From: Actinospineispora acaciae DSM 45401
Lineage (GTDB): Bacteria > Actinomycetota > Actinomycetes > Mycobacteriales > Pseudonocardiaceae
NCBI RefSeq assembly: GCF_000620785.1
Contig: NZ_JIAI01000005.1
Location: 310,001-374,000 of the forward strand
Direction of reading: 5' to 3'
DNA: 64,000 nt
Shown here: positions 23,911 through 32,455 of the stretch, piece by piece
How the letters are laid out: every line of letters begins with the position of its first letter
Position numbering within the stretch: position 1 is the stretch's first letter
The notes under the pieces: model-generated
Told to the model about the DNA's origin: nothing
Seen by the model: only the letters and a program-made list of their open reading frames with translations
Database searches by the model: none
Position numbers and translations under genes: made by a program

Positions 23911-25065
23911 TTACCTCCTGACGGTCGTCTCGGTGAGCAGCCTGGCCGGGTCGGCGGCCGCTACCGGTTGCGGTACCGGGTCGCCGGACAGCAGCGCGAG
24001 CACCGCGCCGGCGGTGAGCGGGGCGAGCAGCATGCCGTTGCGGTGATGCCCGGTGGCCACCATCACCCCTGGCGCTTTCGGGCCCAGCCAGCCCAGCAGC
24101 GGCAGGTTGTCCGGGCTGCCCGGCCGCAGCCCGGCCGCGGTCTCCACCAGCGCATACTCCGCGATGGCCGGGACCACCCGCTCGGCGTCGCGGAGCAGGT
24201 CGCGGACCCCGGCGACCATCGGCTCGGTGTCGAACCCGGCCTCGTACTGGGTCGCGCCGAGCACCAGCCCGCCGCCGTCGCGCGGCACCAGGTACACCGG
24301 CCGGCCGTCCACCACCGCGCGCACCGTGCGGCCCGGCGGGGGCAGCGCGCCACGGCGGTGTCGCAACCGCAGGATCTCGCCCTTGACCGGGCGGATGAGG
24401 CCGTCCAGCGCGGGGTGCAGGCTCGCGGAGTGCGCGCCGGCGGCGACCAGCACGGCGTCCGCTGCCAGCGTGCTCCCGTCGTCCAGCTCGACGGCCGGTC
24501 CGTCGGTCACTCGTGCCGCTCGACGCGTGACGAACCGCGCGCCGGCCTTCTCGCCGGCGGCCCGCAGCGCGGACAGCAGCGCGCGGTTGTCCACCGCGAG
24601 GTCGCCCGGCACGGACAGCCCGCCCCGCACGTCAGGGCCGATGGCCGGCTCCAGCGCGCGCAGCTCGCGGGCGGTCAGCCGGTCCACCTGGCGTCCGAGC
24701 CTGGCCAGGAAGCCGGCCACGTCGTCGAGCTCGGCCCGGTCCCCGGCGGCCGCGGCGACCACGACGGTCCCCTCGGTGCGCAGCCCGGCCGGGGCACCGG
24801 CGGCCTCGGTCAGCTCGGCGGCGAACTCGGGCCAGCCGCGCAGCGAGGCGCTGTCCAGCTCCAGCAGGGCCTCCTCGCCCGGCCACGCCTCGGTGACCGC
24901 CGCGAGCATCCCCCCGGCGACCCAGGACGCCCCGCTGGCCGGCGCCGGATCGACCACGTCGACCCCCCAGCCGGCCCGGGCGGCGCGCCACGCGCAGCTC
25001 ATGCCGATCACGCCCGCGCCGACGATCGCGAGCCTGCCTGGACTTGGTGCTTGGTTTCCTGTCAT
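23911..25065 (-). CDS. thiO: Glycine oxidase ThiO
   Basis: An FAD-dependent oxidase (DAO family) converting glycine to dehydroglycine for ThiG. The N-terminal Rossmann motif is RLAIVGAGVIGMSCAWRAARAGWGVDVVD. The core has GASWVAGGMLAAVTEAWPGEE, ADAVLVAAGAHS and GLRPGSPDNLPLLGW, and near the end VATGHHRNGMLLAPLTAGAVL. ATG 25065 lies just after a TPP riboswitch; the longer upstream open frame runs through the riboswitch and is not coding. 384 residues. Confidence 0.96.
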   Translation of the reverse strand: MTGNQAPSPGRLAIVGAGVIGMSCAWRAARAGWGVDVVDPAPASGASWVAGGMLAAVTEAWPGEEALLELDSASLRGWPEFAAELTEAAGAPAGLRTEGTVVVAAAAGDRAELDDVAGFLARLGRQVDRLTARELRALEPAIGPDVRGGLSVPGDLAVDNRALLSALRAAGEKAGARFVTRRAARVTDGPAVELDDGSTLAADAVLVAAGAHSASLHPALDGLIRPVKGEILRLRHRRGALPPPGRTVRAVVDGRPVYLVPRDGGGLVLGATQYEAGFDTEPMVAGVRDLLRDAERVVPAIAEYALVETAAGLRPGSPDNLPLLGWLGPKAPGVMVATGHHRNGMLLAPLTAGAVLALLSGDPVPQPVAAADPARLLTETTVRR

Positions 25066-25071
25066 CACTCC

Positions 25072-25162
25072 CGCTCCCTGCGCCGGCATGACCCGGATCA
25101 GGTTCGACGGTCGGGACCGCGACAGTCCCCTCTCAGCCCGCTGCGAGTCGGGCTCCCGTGCG
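25072..25162 (-). ncRNA. TPP riboswitch (THI element) upstream of thiO-thiS-thiG
   Basis: Read on the minus strand: GCGGGCTGAGAGGGGAC, a GACTGTCGCGGTCC-type stem, then GAACCTGATCCGGGTCATG and CCGGCGCAGGGAG, the canonical THI-box order. It ends about 7 nt before thiO, so it is a second TPP control point in this window. Confidence 0.96.
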
Positions 25163-25243
25163 TAACCACACCCCAGTTTACGCCCCGGCGCCCGCGCGGG
25201 TGCGGACATGAGATTTCCGGCACGGGGCGCTAGCGTCGAGCCC

Positions 25244-25918
25244 GTGCCCGACCTGGACCCCGAGAAGCTGCGCGCCCGGCTGGCCGACGCCAGGCTCTAC
25301 CTGTGCACCGGCGCCCGCCGGGACACCCGTGACCTGGCCGAGTTCGCCGACGCGGCGCTGGCCGGTGGGGTGGACATCCTGCAGCTTCGGGACAAGTCGG
25401 ACGCCGGCGCCCCGCTGGAGGCGCGCGAGGAGATCGCCGCCCTGGAGGTGCTCGCCGAGGCCTGCGCGCGGCACGGTGCGCTGCTCGCGGTGAACGACAG
25501 GGCCGACGTGGCGCTCGCCGTGGGCGCCGACGTGCTGCACCTCGGCCAGGACGACCTGCCGGTGTCGTGGGCGCGGCGGATCCTCGGCGACGGGCCGGTG
25601 ATCGGCCGGTCCACGCACGCCGTCGACGAGGCGGCGGCCGCGGCCGTCGAGCCCGGCGTGGACTACTTCTGCGCCGGGCCGGTGTGGCCCACGCCGACCA
25701 AGCCCGGCCGCCCCGCGCCAGGGCTGGACCTGATCCGCACGGTGGCCGCGACGGGCACCGCCCGGCCGTGGTTCGCCATCGGCGGCATCGACAGGGACGC
25801 GCGGCTGGACGACGTGCTGGCGGCCGGGGCGCGCCGGGTCGTGGTCGTCCGCGCGATCACCGAGGCGCCCGACCCGACGGCCGCCGCCCGCGCGCTGGCC
25901 GACCGTCTCCGTCCGTAG
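25244..25918 (+). CDS. thiE: Thiamine-phosphate synthase ThiE
   Basis: Joins HMP-PP and thiazole phosphate into thiamine phosphate. TIM-barrel landmarks: ARLYLCTG, ILQLRDKSDAGAP, LLAVNDRADVALAVGADVLHLGQDDLP, IGRSTHAVDEAAAA, YFCAGPVWPTPTKPGRPAPG and WFAIGGIDRDARLDDVLAAGARRVVVVRAI. Start GTG 25244 with TAGCGT 7 nt upstream suggests a leaderless transcript; the 5' extension to 25208 is unlike ThiE. It is divergent from thiO and has no riboswitch of its own. Confidence 0.96.
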   Translation: MPDLDPEKLRARLADARLYLCTGARRDTRDLAEFADAALAGGVDILQLRDKSDAGAPLEAREEIAALEVLAEACARHGALLAVNDRADVALAVGADVLHLGQDDLPVSWARRILGDGPVIGRSTHAVDEAAAAAVEPGVDYFCAGPVWPTPTKPGRPAPGLDLIRTVAATGTARPWFAIGGIDRDARLDDVLAAGARRVVVVRAITEAPDPTAAARALADRLRP

Positions 25919-25928
25919 CCCCGCGAGG

Positions 25929-27818
25929 TCAGCGGTCGGGTTGCTGGAGCAGGCCGCCGGAGCCCTGCTGGCCGAGCCCGGGCAGCAGCGGTTGTGAGCT
26001 CGGCTCGGTGCGCTGGGACCTGCTGGGCTTGGACGACTGCGAGGGGAGCAGGTCGTCCAGGTGCGAGCGGCGTTCCTCGCTGGGGTCGGTGGAACGGTCC
26101 GAGTCCCGGGAGTCGTCGGAGCGCCGCGAGCTGTGCGAGTCCCGCGAGTCGCCTGAGTCGTCCGAGTCGTCGTGTGAGCTCTCCGAGCTCGGCGTGGTCA
26201 CGCTGGGCCGCTGCACCGGGTCCTGGCGGGGCGGCGGGGCCTTCGGTACGAGCACCCGCCCGACGCTGGTTCCGCTGGTGCCTCCGGAGATCGGCGAGCC
26301 CTTGGCCCACTCGACCCCGGTGACCAGCGCCAGGCCCACCGCGAAAATGATCACCGTGCCGGCGATCAGCAGCTTCACCGAGCGGCGCCTCGGCCGCTTC
26401 GGCGGGTCCATGTGGACGGTCTCGGCGTCGAACGGGTTGGACCCGGCGGCGCCGGCCGCCGCGGTGGACTTGGCCGAGCTGGTCGGGTCGTCAGGGCGGC
26501 CGGTGACCTGGCGCACCTTCGTCTTCACCGAGTCCCGGGTGCGCTCGATGGAACGCTGGTAGATCGTGGTGCTGACGGTGGTGGCCACGGATCCGAGCGC
26601 CGCGCCCGCGACCGTGCCGAACGCGCCGAAGTAGGAGCCGAGGACTGCGGACGTGGCGGCGGCCATGCCTCCGGCGAGCACCTTGCTCATCGTCAGCTCG
26701 GCCTTGCTCGTCGACTTGGCGGCGTCCTCGGCCGCCGGTGCGTTCGGATCGGGCGCCGTCGGCTTGAGCGGGGCGGGTCCGAACGGCACCGGCTGTGCCC
26801 GGTTCGCCGGCCAGGGCCGGGGCGCGGGGATGCCGCCGACCGGGACGCGGTTCGGCCCCGGTGGGGGTGGCATGACGGGGCGACCGAGCGGCCGGTTTGC
26901 CGAGGGGCTCGGGCGGTTGGAGGGCGGGTTCGGCCGGTTGGTCGGGGTGGGCGGGCGGTTGGACGCCGCGGCGGGCCGGTTGGGGCGAGCGGCCGGACGG
27001 TTGGCCTGCTGGCCCGGCCGGTTGGTGAACGCGGCGGCCCCGTTGGTCGGTGCGCCGGGCGGGGCCGGTCGGTTGGCGGGCGTGTCCGGCCGGGGCTTGG
27101 GCCGGCCCGAGGGCTGCCGTGGCGGCCGCCGTCCTGGCGGGATCTTGAGGGTCGGTTCCGCGCCGAGTTGGGGCATGAGCGCGGTGTGGTCCGCGTCCTC
27201 GGCCGCCGAGGCCGTGTCGTCTTCGGATTCGGCTTCCGGCTTGGGCTCGGGCTTGGGCTCGGGCTTCGCGGACGAGGACGTGTCGCTCTCGGGGTCCAGG
27301 TCGGGCGCGGCCGGCAGGGCGTCGTCCGGATCCGCCGAGGACGTCGTCTCGTCGTCGGGGTCCGCGCCGGGCGCTCCCGGTTGGTCCGGTTCCGACCGCT
27401 CGGGATCGCTGCCCGCCGTTGGCTCCGGAGCGTGCGAGGGCTCAGCCTTCGGTCCGGCGGCCGGCTCGGAAGCGGCTTCAGGCTCGGCTTCGGCGGTCGG
27501 TTCGGACTCGGCCTCAGGCTCGGACTCGGACTCGGACTCGGACTCGGCTTCGGGCTCGGGCTCGGCGTCCGGCTTGGGCTCGACTTCCGGCGCGGACTCG
27601 GCCGCTGACTCGGGGGCGGCGGCGGTCGCGGATTCGGGAGCCCGTTCCGGCCGGGCGCGGTCGTCCGAGCTCTCGGCCTGGGTGGGGATGTCCGTGTGCG
27701 GCCGGTCGGCCGCTGTCGGGTCGGCGGTCGGCGGGGTGTCCGTCATCGCCGTGGTACGCGGAGACCTCGCCTCGGCCCCGCTGGTGGATGGGACTTCTGA
27801 GCCGGGTTTGACGGTCAT
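25929..27818 (-). CDS. Large low-complexity membrane protein, function unknown
   Basis: A 629-residue protein I cannot name. Its N-terminal third is extremely acidic and Glu/Ser/Pro repetitive (PEPEAESESESESEPEAESEP, KPEPKPEPKPEAESE), followed by a region with repeated NRP units (PTNRPNPPSNRPSPSANRP). A Gly/Ala-rich hydrophobic stretch (AGGMAAATSAVLGSYFGAFG) and a clear membrane span (LLIAGTVIIFAVGLALVTGV) come next, then a Ser/Asp/Arg-rich C-terminus. Start ATG 27818 has GGAG upstream; ATG 27746 is an alternative. The low-complexity part creates long open shadows on the plus strand. Confidence 0.75.
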   Translation of the reverse strand: MTVKPGSEVPSTSGAEARSPRTTAMTDTPPTADPTAADRPHTDIPTQAESSDDRARPERAPESATAAAPESAAESAPEVEPKPDAEPEPEAESESESESEPEAESEPTAEAEPEAASEPAAGPKAEPSHAPEPTAGSDPERSEPDQPGAPGADPDDETTSSADPDDALPAAPDLDPESDTSSSAKPEPKPEPKPEAESEDDTASAAEDADHTALMPQLGAEPTLKIPPGRRPPRQPSGRPKPRPDTPANRPAPPGAPTNGAAAFTNRPGQQANRPAARPNRPAAASNRPPTPTNRPNPPSNRPSPSANRPLGRPVMPPPPGPNRVPVGGIPAPRPWPANRAQPVPFGPAPLKPTAPDPNAPAAEDAAKSTSKAELTMSKVLAGGMAAATSAVLGSYFGAFGTVAGAALGSVATTVSTTIYQRSIERTRDSVKTKVRQVTGRPDDPTSSAKSTAAAGAAGSNPFDAETVHMDPPKRPRRRSVKLLIAGTVIIFAVGLALVTGVEWAKGSPISGGTSGTSVGRVLVPKAPPPRQDPVQRPSVTTPSSESSHDDSDDSGDSRDSHSSRRSDDSRDSDRSTDPSEERRSHLDDLLPSQSSKPSRSQRTEPSSQPLLPGLGQQGSGGLLQQPDR

Positions 27819-27892
27819 AGCTCCAGGTGCCGGTGGAGAGCGTAGGTAAGTACTCGGGGGTTGTCGCGCCTCGCCGGGCGAACCACCGACGA

Positions 27893-28573
27893 TCACCTAT
27901 CGTGAGCGTTCCCACCCGACCGTGCCCGAGGGTAGCGGATCCCGGGATGATCTTCCGGCAGGGCGGTGCGCATCACCGGCCAGGACAACGCGATGCAGGC
28001 CACCACCGGCACCCACGTCAGCGCGCGGGCGATTCCCAACGCAATGACCTGGTCAGCGCGGTAGAGCGGGATGAAAATGGCCAGCCGCACCAGGTACTGC
28101 GCCACCCACACCCAGCTCGCCCGGGAGTAGCCACGCATCAGGTCCGGATCCGCCCGCCACCTGGTGCGTTGACCGAGTACGAACCCGACGATCACCCCGA
28201 GTAGTGGCCAGCGGACGGCGATGGACGTCACCCAGAACAGCGCGCTGGCCACGTTCGAGGCGATCTGAATCAGGAAGAAGTCGGCCGCCCGGCCTGTGTA
28301 GATGACCACCAGTGACGCCGCGACCACGCCGAGCAGTCCGAGCACCACCGCCGCCGGGCGGCGCCCCCGCGCCAGCCGCACCACCGCGAGCACGACGCCG
28401 GCCGCGAACGCCGCTCCGGCGCCCCAGAGCACCCCGTCCGCCCACCCGGCCGCCCCGGCGATTCCCCAACCTGTGACAAATGCCACAGCAGGCACTCCCG
28501 CATCGAGCGCTCCCGTCCGACCGCCCAAGACGTCGGTCAGTGAGGGGCTCGAGACGTCCGGTTCGCGTGCCAT
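27893..28573 (-). CDS. DUF3159 family membrane protein
   Basis: A 226-residue polytopic protein with about six membrane segments. DUF3159 features: LTDVLGGRTGALDAGVPAVAFVTGW near the N-terminus, GRAADFFLIQIASNVASALFWVTSIAVRWPLLGVIVGFVLGQ in the middle, and LMRGYSRASWVWVAQYLVRLAIFIPLYRAD. The family is actinobacteria-specific with no known function. Start ATG 28573 has GTGGGGAC as RBS. Its 3' end is 74 bp from the next minus-strand gene, and it is divergent from the SGNH hydrolase. Confidence 0.9.
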   Translation of the reverse strand: MAREPDVSSPSLTDVLGGRTGALDAGVPAVAFVTGWGIAGAAGWADGVLWGAGAAFAAGVVLAVVRLARGRRPAAVVLGLLGVVAASLVVIYTGRAADFFLIQIASNVASALFWVTSIAVRWPLLGVIVGFVLGQRTRWRADPDLMRGYSRASWVWVAQYLVRLAIFIPLYRADQVIALGIARALTWVPVVACIALSWPVMRTALPEDHPGIRYPRARSGGNAHDR

Positions 28574-28700
28574 GTCCCCACTCTGCCGTAGCAATTGCGA
28601 CGCGCCGGAAGAAGATGTGGCGTCTGGGCGTCTTACGGGTAATCCTGGATGGATAGCCGCTGACCGGAGGGTGAATCGGTCCTGAACGAGGGGGAGGCTA

Positions 28701-29513
28701 GTGGTGCGGGCTGCGTGGACGAGCTACGTCGCGATCGGCGACAGCTTCACCGAGGGACTCGACGACCTGCGTGACGACGGCACACCGCGCGGCTGGGCCG
28801 ACCGGGTGGCCGAACGCCTCGCCCAGAACGTACCGGACTTCCGGTACGCGAACCTCGCCGTGCGCGGCAAGCTGATCGACCAGATAGTCGCCGACCAGGT
28901 CCCGATCGCCGAGCAGCTCCGGCCGGACCTGATCACGTTCAGCGCCGGCGGCAACGACATCATCCGTCCGCGGTGCGACCCGGACTCGGTGGCCGAGCGG
29001 TGCGACGCCGCGCTGGCCAGGCTGGTCAGCACGGGCGCGGACGTGGTCATCTTCGCCGGCTTCGACACCCGCAAGGTGCCGGTGCTCAGCCGGCTGCGCG
29101 GCCGCATCGCCACCTTCAACGAGCTGCTGCGCGCCATCGCCGACAAGCACGGCTGCCGGATCGTGGACCTGTGGGCGATGGCGCCGCTGTCCGACCCGCG
29201 CTCCTGGGGCCGCGACCGGCTGCACCTCACCCCGGACGGACACCGCAGGGTGTCGCTGCGCACCCTGGAGGTGCTCGGCATCCCGGTCACCGAGGACTGG
29301 CGCGAGCCGCTGGCCGATCCGGTCCAGCACCCCTGGCTGCGCCGCCGCCAGGAGGACCTGGACTGGACGCGCAACTACCTGCTGCCGTTCCTGTCCAAGT
29401 GGGCGCGCGGACACCAGACCGGCGACGGCTTCCAGCCCAAACGTCCCGAGCTGATGCCCTACATCGCGGAGAACCCGCCCGGCGGGGCGGCGACCTCGCG
29501 CGCCGTGATCTAG
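28701..29513 (+). CDS. SGNH/GDSL-type esterase-lipase family protein
   Basis: A 270-residue SGNH hydrolase: block I YVAIGDSFTEGLDD (nucleophile Ser in GDSF), block II FRYANLAVRGK, block III ITFSAGGNDIIRP (Asn), and block V WGRDRLHLTPDGHRRV with the catalytic Asp-x-x-His. There is no signal peptide, so it is cytosolic. Start GTG 28701 follows GGGGGAGG. It overlaps the convergent acyl-CoA dehydrogenase gene by 4 nt. The substrate is unknown. Confidence 0.92.
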   Translation: MVRAAWTSYVAIGDSFTEGLDDLRDDGTPRGWADRVAERLAQNVPDFRYANLAVRGKLIDQIVADQVPIAEQLRPDLITFSAGGNDIIRPRCDPDSVAERCDAALARLVSTGADVVIFAGFDTRKVPVLSRLRGRIATFNELLRAIADKHGCRIVDLWAMAPLSDPRSWGRDRLHLTPDGHRRVSLRTLEVLGIPVTEDWREPLADPVQHPWLRRRQEDLDWTRNYLLPFLSKWARGHQTGDGFQPKRPELMPYIAENPPGGAATSRAVI

Positions 29514-30652
29514 CCCGGGGGCAGGCCGATCAGGTCGGCCACCCGGTCGGTGTGGAAGTCGCCGTCGCCGAAGGCCAGCGCCGTGCTCGTGGCGTGGCGG
29601 GTGTACAGGTGCAGGTCGTGCTCGGCGGTGAAGCCGATCGCGCCGTGCACCTGCTGGCCGAGCGCACACACCCGTTCGTACGCCTCGCTGGTCCACGCCT
29701 TGGCCAGCGCGACCGCCAGCCGTGCCTCGGCGTCGCCGGCCGGAGCGTTCGCCAGCCGCCAGATCGCCTCGTAGCCGATGAACCGCGCGCCCAGCACGTC
29801 GATCGCCATGTCCGCGCAGTGGTGCTGCACGGCCTGGAAACCGCCGATCGGGCGGCCGAACTGCTCGCGCGTCTTGGCGTACTCCACGGTCATGTCCAGC
29901 ACCCGCTGGGCGCCGCCGATCATCTCCGCCGCCGTCGCCGCCGCGCCATACGCGGTGATCGACTCGGCTACCGCGCGCCCGTGGCCCACGCCGCCGATGA
30001 CCCGGTCGTCGGCCACCGCCACGTCGGAGAACGACAGGTGCACCGGCCGGTCCGGGCCGATCGTGTCCAGCGGCCGGTGGGTGATGCCGGGCGAGCGCGC
30101 ATCCACCAGGAACGCCGTCGTCTCCTCCGAGCCGGGGCCGGACGCCACCACCAGGACGTCCTCCGCCGAGCGCCCGAACGGCACGAACCGCGCGGTACCG
30201 GTGAGCAGGTACCCACCGCCGTCCGCGCCGACCGCCGTGACCGGCGAACCGTCGGTACCCCAACCGCCGTCCCGACCGGGCGGGGCGTAGCTCAGCACCC
30301 GCCCGCGCGCGACCTCGGCCAGCCAGTGCGCCCGCTGCCGGTCGGTGCCGTGCGCGGCGATCGGCTGCGCACAGCAGGCCACCGTGCCCAGGTACGGCCC
30401 CGGCACCAGCGCCGCGCCCATCTCCTCGATCAGCAGGCAGGCCTCCAGGAACCCCTCGCCGACCCCGCCGTGCTCCTCCGGGATCGCCATGCCCGGCCAG
30501 CCGAGCTCGACCATCTCCTTCCACAGCGCGCCGGAGTAGCCCGCCGGGTCGTCGGCCATCGAACGCATCCCGGCGCTCGCCGCCCGCGCTTGCAGCAGCT
30601 CGCGGGCGGTGCGCTGGATCAGCTCCTGGTCCTCGGTGAGCGTGAGGTCCAT
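29510..30652 (-). CDS. Acyl-CoA dehydrogenase family protein
   Basis: A 380-residue flavoenzyme of the acyl-CoA dehydrogenase fold: LTEDQELIQRTARELLQARA, ALWKEMVELGWPGMAIPEEHGGVGEGFLEACLLIEEMG, then the C-terminal helical domain VEYAKTREQFGRPIGGFQAVQHHCADMAIDV and VHGAIGFTAEHDLHLYTRHA. It alpha-beta-dehydrogenates an acyl-CoA and passes electrons to ETF. Second gene of a pair with the VOC protein (3-nt gap) and near the CaiA-like paralogue at 32456. The lack of FadE-type extensions suggests a short or medium, possibly steroid- or carnitine-like acyl substrate (inference). Confidence 0.92.
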   Translation of the reverse strand: MDLTLTEDQELIQRTARELLQARAASAGMRSMADDPAGYSGALWKEMVELGWPGMAIPEEHGGVGEGFLEACLLIEEMGAALVPGPYLGTVACCAQPIAAHGTDRQRAHWLAEVARGRVLSYAPPGRDGGWGTDGSPVTAVGADGGGYLLTGTARFVPFGRSAEDVLVVASGPGSEETTAFLVDARSPGITHRPLDTIGPDRPVHLSFSDVAVADDRVIGGVGHGRAVAESITAYGAAATAAEMIGGAQRVLDMTVEYAKTREQFGRPIGGFQAVQHHCADMAIDVLGARFIGYEAIWRLANAPAGDAEARLAVALAKAWTSEAYERVCALGQQVHGAIGFTAEHDLHLYTRHATSTALAFGDGDFHTDRVADLIGLPPG

Positions 30653-30655
30653 CGG

Positions 30656-31606
30656 TCAGCCGACCGGCTGTGTTGTGTTCGGAGGGATCTTGTCCGAGCG
30701 GACCCACACCCCCGGCCGTTCCTCCCAGAACAGCTGGACGAGCACCCCGCCGGCGTGCTTGGGGTGAATGAACGTGTGCTTCCACGCCGCCCCGTCCTTG
30801 ACGCCCTCCTCGTCGTCGAAGGTCGGGATCTCGTGCGCGGCGCAGGCGGCCAGCGCGGTGTCCCAGTCCGCCACCTGGAAGGTGACGTGGTGCGCGGCCG
30901 GCCCGCTGCGGGCCAGGAACTTGTCCACGAACGAGTCCTCGCCGCGCCCGGTGATGACCTCCCAGCAGATCGACGACCCCGGGACGTTGAGCACCAGGTC
31001 CGCCATGTCCGGGATCTCGTCCTCGGCGGTTCGCCAGACCTGCACGAACCCGGCCAGCTCGGCGTACCAGCGGGCCAGCTCGTCGCGGTCGTGGAAGGCC
31101 TGGCAGATGTGGTCGATGCCGAGGATCCCCAGCGTCGGCCCTTCCACCGGACCCGGCGAGACCGCCCGCGCGTCCTCGTCGCCGAGCATGGCCAGGTTGC
31201 CGGGCCCGCGCAGCCGCCACAGCACGCCCGGCCCGTGCTCGGGCGGCGACAGCGACGCCTCCACCCAGTTGCCCGGCACCGAGTCCGTGACCTTCAGCCC
31301 GCGCGACTCCAGCTCGGCCACGGCCGCGTCCAGGTCGGGCACCTCGGCGCCGACGTGGTGCAGCCCGGCCCGGCCGCCGTGCTCGTCCAGCCACCCCTGC
31401 AGCGACCCGTCACCGGACGGCGCGATCACCACCCAGTACTGCCCGAACGCGCCGGGCACCTCCAGCCGCACGCCGCGCACGCCCGCCAGCGGGTTGTCCC
31501 ACTCGTGCGTACGCCGAAACCCGAACACCCTTTCGAACAGCCCCACGTGCTTGTCCAGGTCCGGCGTGGCCACCGCGACGTGATCGATCCGGTAAATCCG
31601 GAGCAC
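30656..31606 (-). CDS. Two-domain VOC (glyoxalase/dioxygenase-fold) protein
   Basis: A 316-residue protein of two vicinal-oxygen-chelate units. The first begins YRIDHVAVATPDLDKHVGLFERVFGF and contains GLHHVGAEVPDLDAAVAELESRG; the second begins LGILGIDHICQAFHDRDELARWYAELAGF and contains HHVTFQVADWDTALAACAAHEI. Metal-binding His residues are visible in DHVAV, HHVGA, DHICQ and HHVTF. GTG start with GGAGGAG RBS. Such two-domain VOC proteins include methylmalonyl-CoA-epimerase-like and extradiol-type enzymes. Its operon partner is an acyl-CoA dehydrogenase, so an acyl-CoA substrate is plausible. Confidence 0.85.
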   Translation of the reverse strand: MLRIYRIDHVAVATPDLDKHVGLFERVFGFRRTHEWDNPLAGVRGVRLEVPGAFGQYWVVIAPSGDGSLQGWLDEHGGRAGLHHVGAEVPDLDAAVAELESRGLKVTDSVPGNWVEASLSPPEHGPGVLWRLRGPGNLAMLGDEDARAVSPGPVEGPTLGILGIDHICQAFHDRDELARWYAELAGFVQVWRTAEDEIPDMADLVLNVPGSSICWEVITGRGEDSFVDKFLARSGPAAHHVTFQVADWDTALAACAAHEIPTFDDEEGVKDGAAWKHTFIHPKHAGGVLVQLFWEERPGVWVRSDKIPPNTTQPVG

Positions 31607-31633
31607 AACTCCTCCTTCGTCGCAGGTCAGAGG

Positions 31634-31677
31634 CCGTGAGTGGCTAGGGGTGCCATAGCACCCCTAGCCACTCACGG
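31634..31677. terminator. Perfect 20-bp-arm palindrome between echA-like and VOC genes
   Basis: Arms 31634-31653 and 31658-31677 are exact reverse complements around CATA. It follows the enoyl-CoA hydratase gene (same strand) and precedes the VOC gene. It shares GTGAGTGG/CCACTCAC ends with the element at 22866-22911 but differs internally with both arms changed together. Confidence 0.8.
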
Positions 31678-31698
31678 GTCGTGACCTGGGCATTTGCA

Positions 31699-32442
31699 TC
31701 AGACCGGGTGCGGTTCGATCCAGTCGTAGCCGCCGGCCACCAGCTCCTTGACCAGGCGCAGGTTGTAGCGGTTCATGGCGGCGATGCGCTCGGCCAGGGC
31801 CGCCACGCGGTCGTCGAACTCCTCCGCGGTGAACACGTCGTTGACCAGGCCGAGCTGCAGCGCGCGGGCGGCGTCCAGGCGGATGCCGGTGAACAGCATC
31901 TCCTTGGCGCGGGCCAGGCCGATGCGCTGCGGCAGGCGCTTGACGCCGCCCCAGCCGGGGGCGTTGCCGCCGAACTCGGGCTGGTCGGGGTCGCCGTCCT
32001 CGGTCATCTTCGGGCGGTAGGGCGGGCGGGCGGACAGGGTGATCTCGACAAGGCCCATCTTGGCGTTCTCGTGCGCGACGATGAAGTCGGCGCCGAGCGC
32101 GAACTCCAGGCCGCCGCCCACCGCGTAGCCGTGCACGGCCGCGAACACCGGGATGGACAGCCGCTCCATCATGGCGAATGTCTTCTCGCCCAGGCGGCCC
32201 TGCTCGATGCGGTCGGCCTTGGTCAGCGACTCCGACCACTTGAGGTCCATGCCGGCGCAGAACGCCCGCTCGCCCGCGCCGCGCAGCACCGCCACGTTCA
32301 CGTCGTGGTCGTCGTCGATCTCGGTGAACACCCGCCGCAGCGCGTGCATCATCTCCGGGGTCAGCGCGTTGAGCTTGTCCGGCCGGTTCAGCGTGATCCA
32401 GCAGACCCTGTCCTTGGTTTGGACGTCCAGGCCTTCGTACAT
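31699..32442 (-). CDS. Enoyl-CoA hydratase/isomerase family protein
   Basis: A 247-residue crotonase-fold protein: VCWITLNRPDKLNALTPEMMHALRR, VLRGAGERAFCAGMDLKW (oxyanion hole), and FAAVHGYAVGGGLEFALGADFIVAHENAKMGLVEITLSARPPY. The catalytic Glu positions of hydratases fall in GGGLEFALGAD and near GLVEITL. It is third in a run of CaiC-like ligase, CaiA-like dehydrogenase and this CaiD-like hydratase, all same strand with gaps under 15 nt, which suggests beta-oxidation-type processing of one CoA ester. Confidence 0.92.
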   Translation of the reverse strand: MYEGLDVQTKDRVCWITLNRPDKLNALTPEMMHALRRVFTEIDDDHDVNVAVLRGAGERAFCAGMDLKWSESLTKADRIEQGRLGEKTFAMMERLSIPVFAAVHGYAVGGGLEFALGADFIVAHENAKMGLVEITLSARPPYRPKMTEDGDPDQPEFGGNAPGWGGVKRLPQRIGLARAKEMLFTGIRLDAARALQLGLVNDVFTAEEFDDRVAALAERIAAMNRYNLRLVKELVAGGYDWIEPHPV

Positions 32443-32455
32443 CGGTCCTCCAGGG

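Noticed and set aside
26412..27849. Two plus-strand frames of about 398 residues
   Set aside because: They are shadows of the acidic/Pro-rich repeats of the minus-strand membrane protein; composition is pure repeat (GLGLGLG, SGSDSDSDS).
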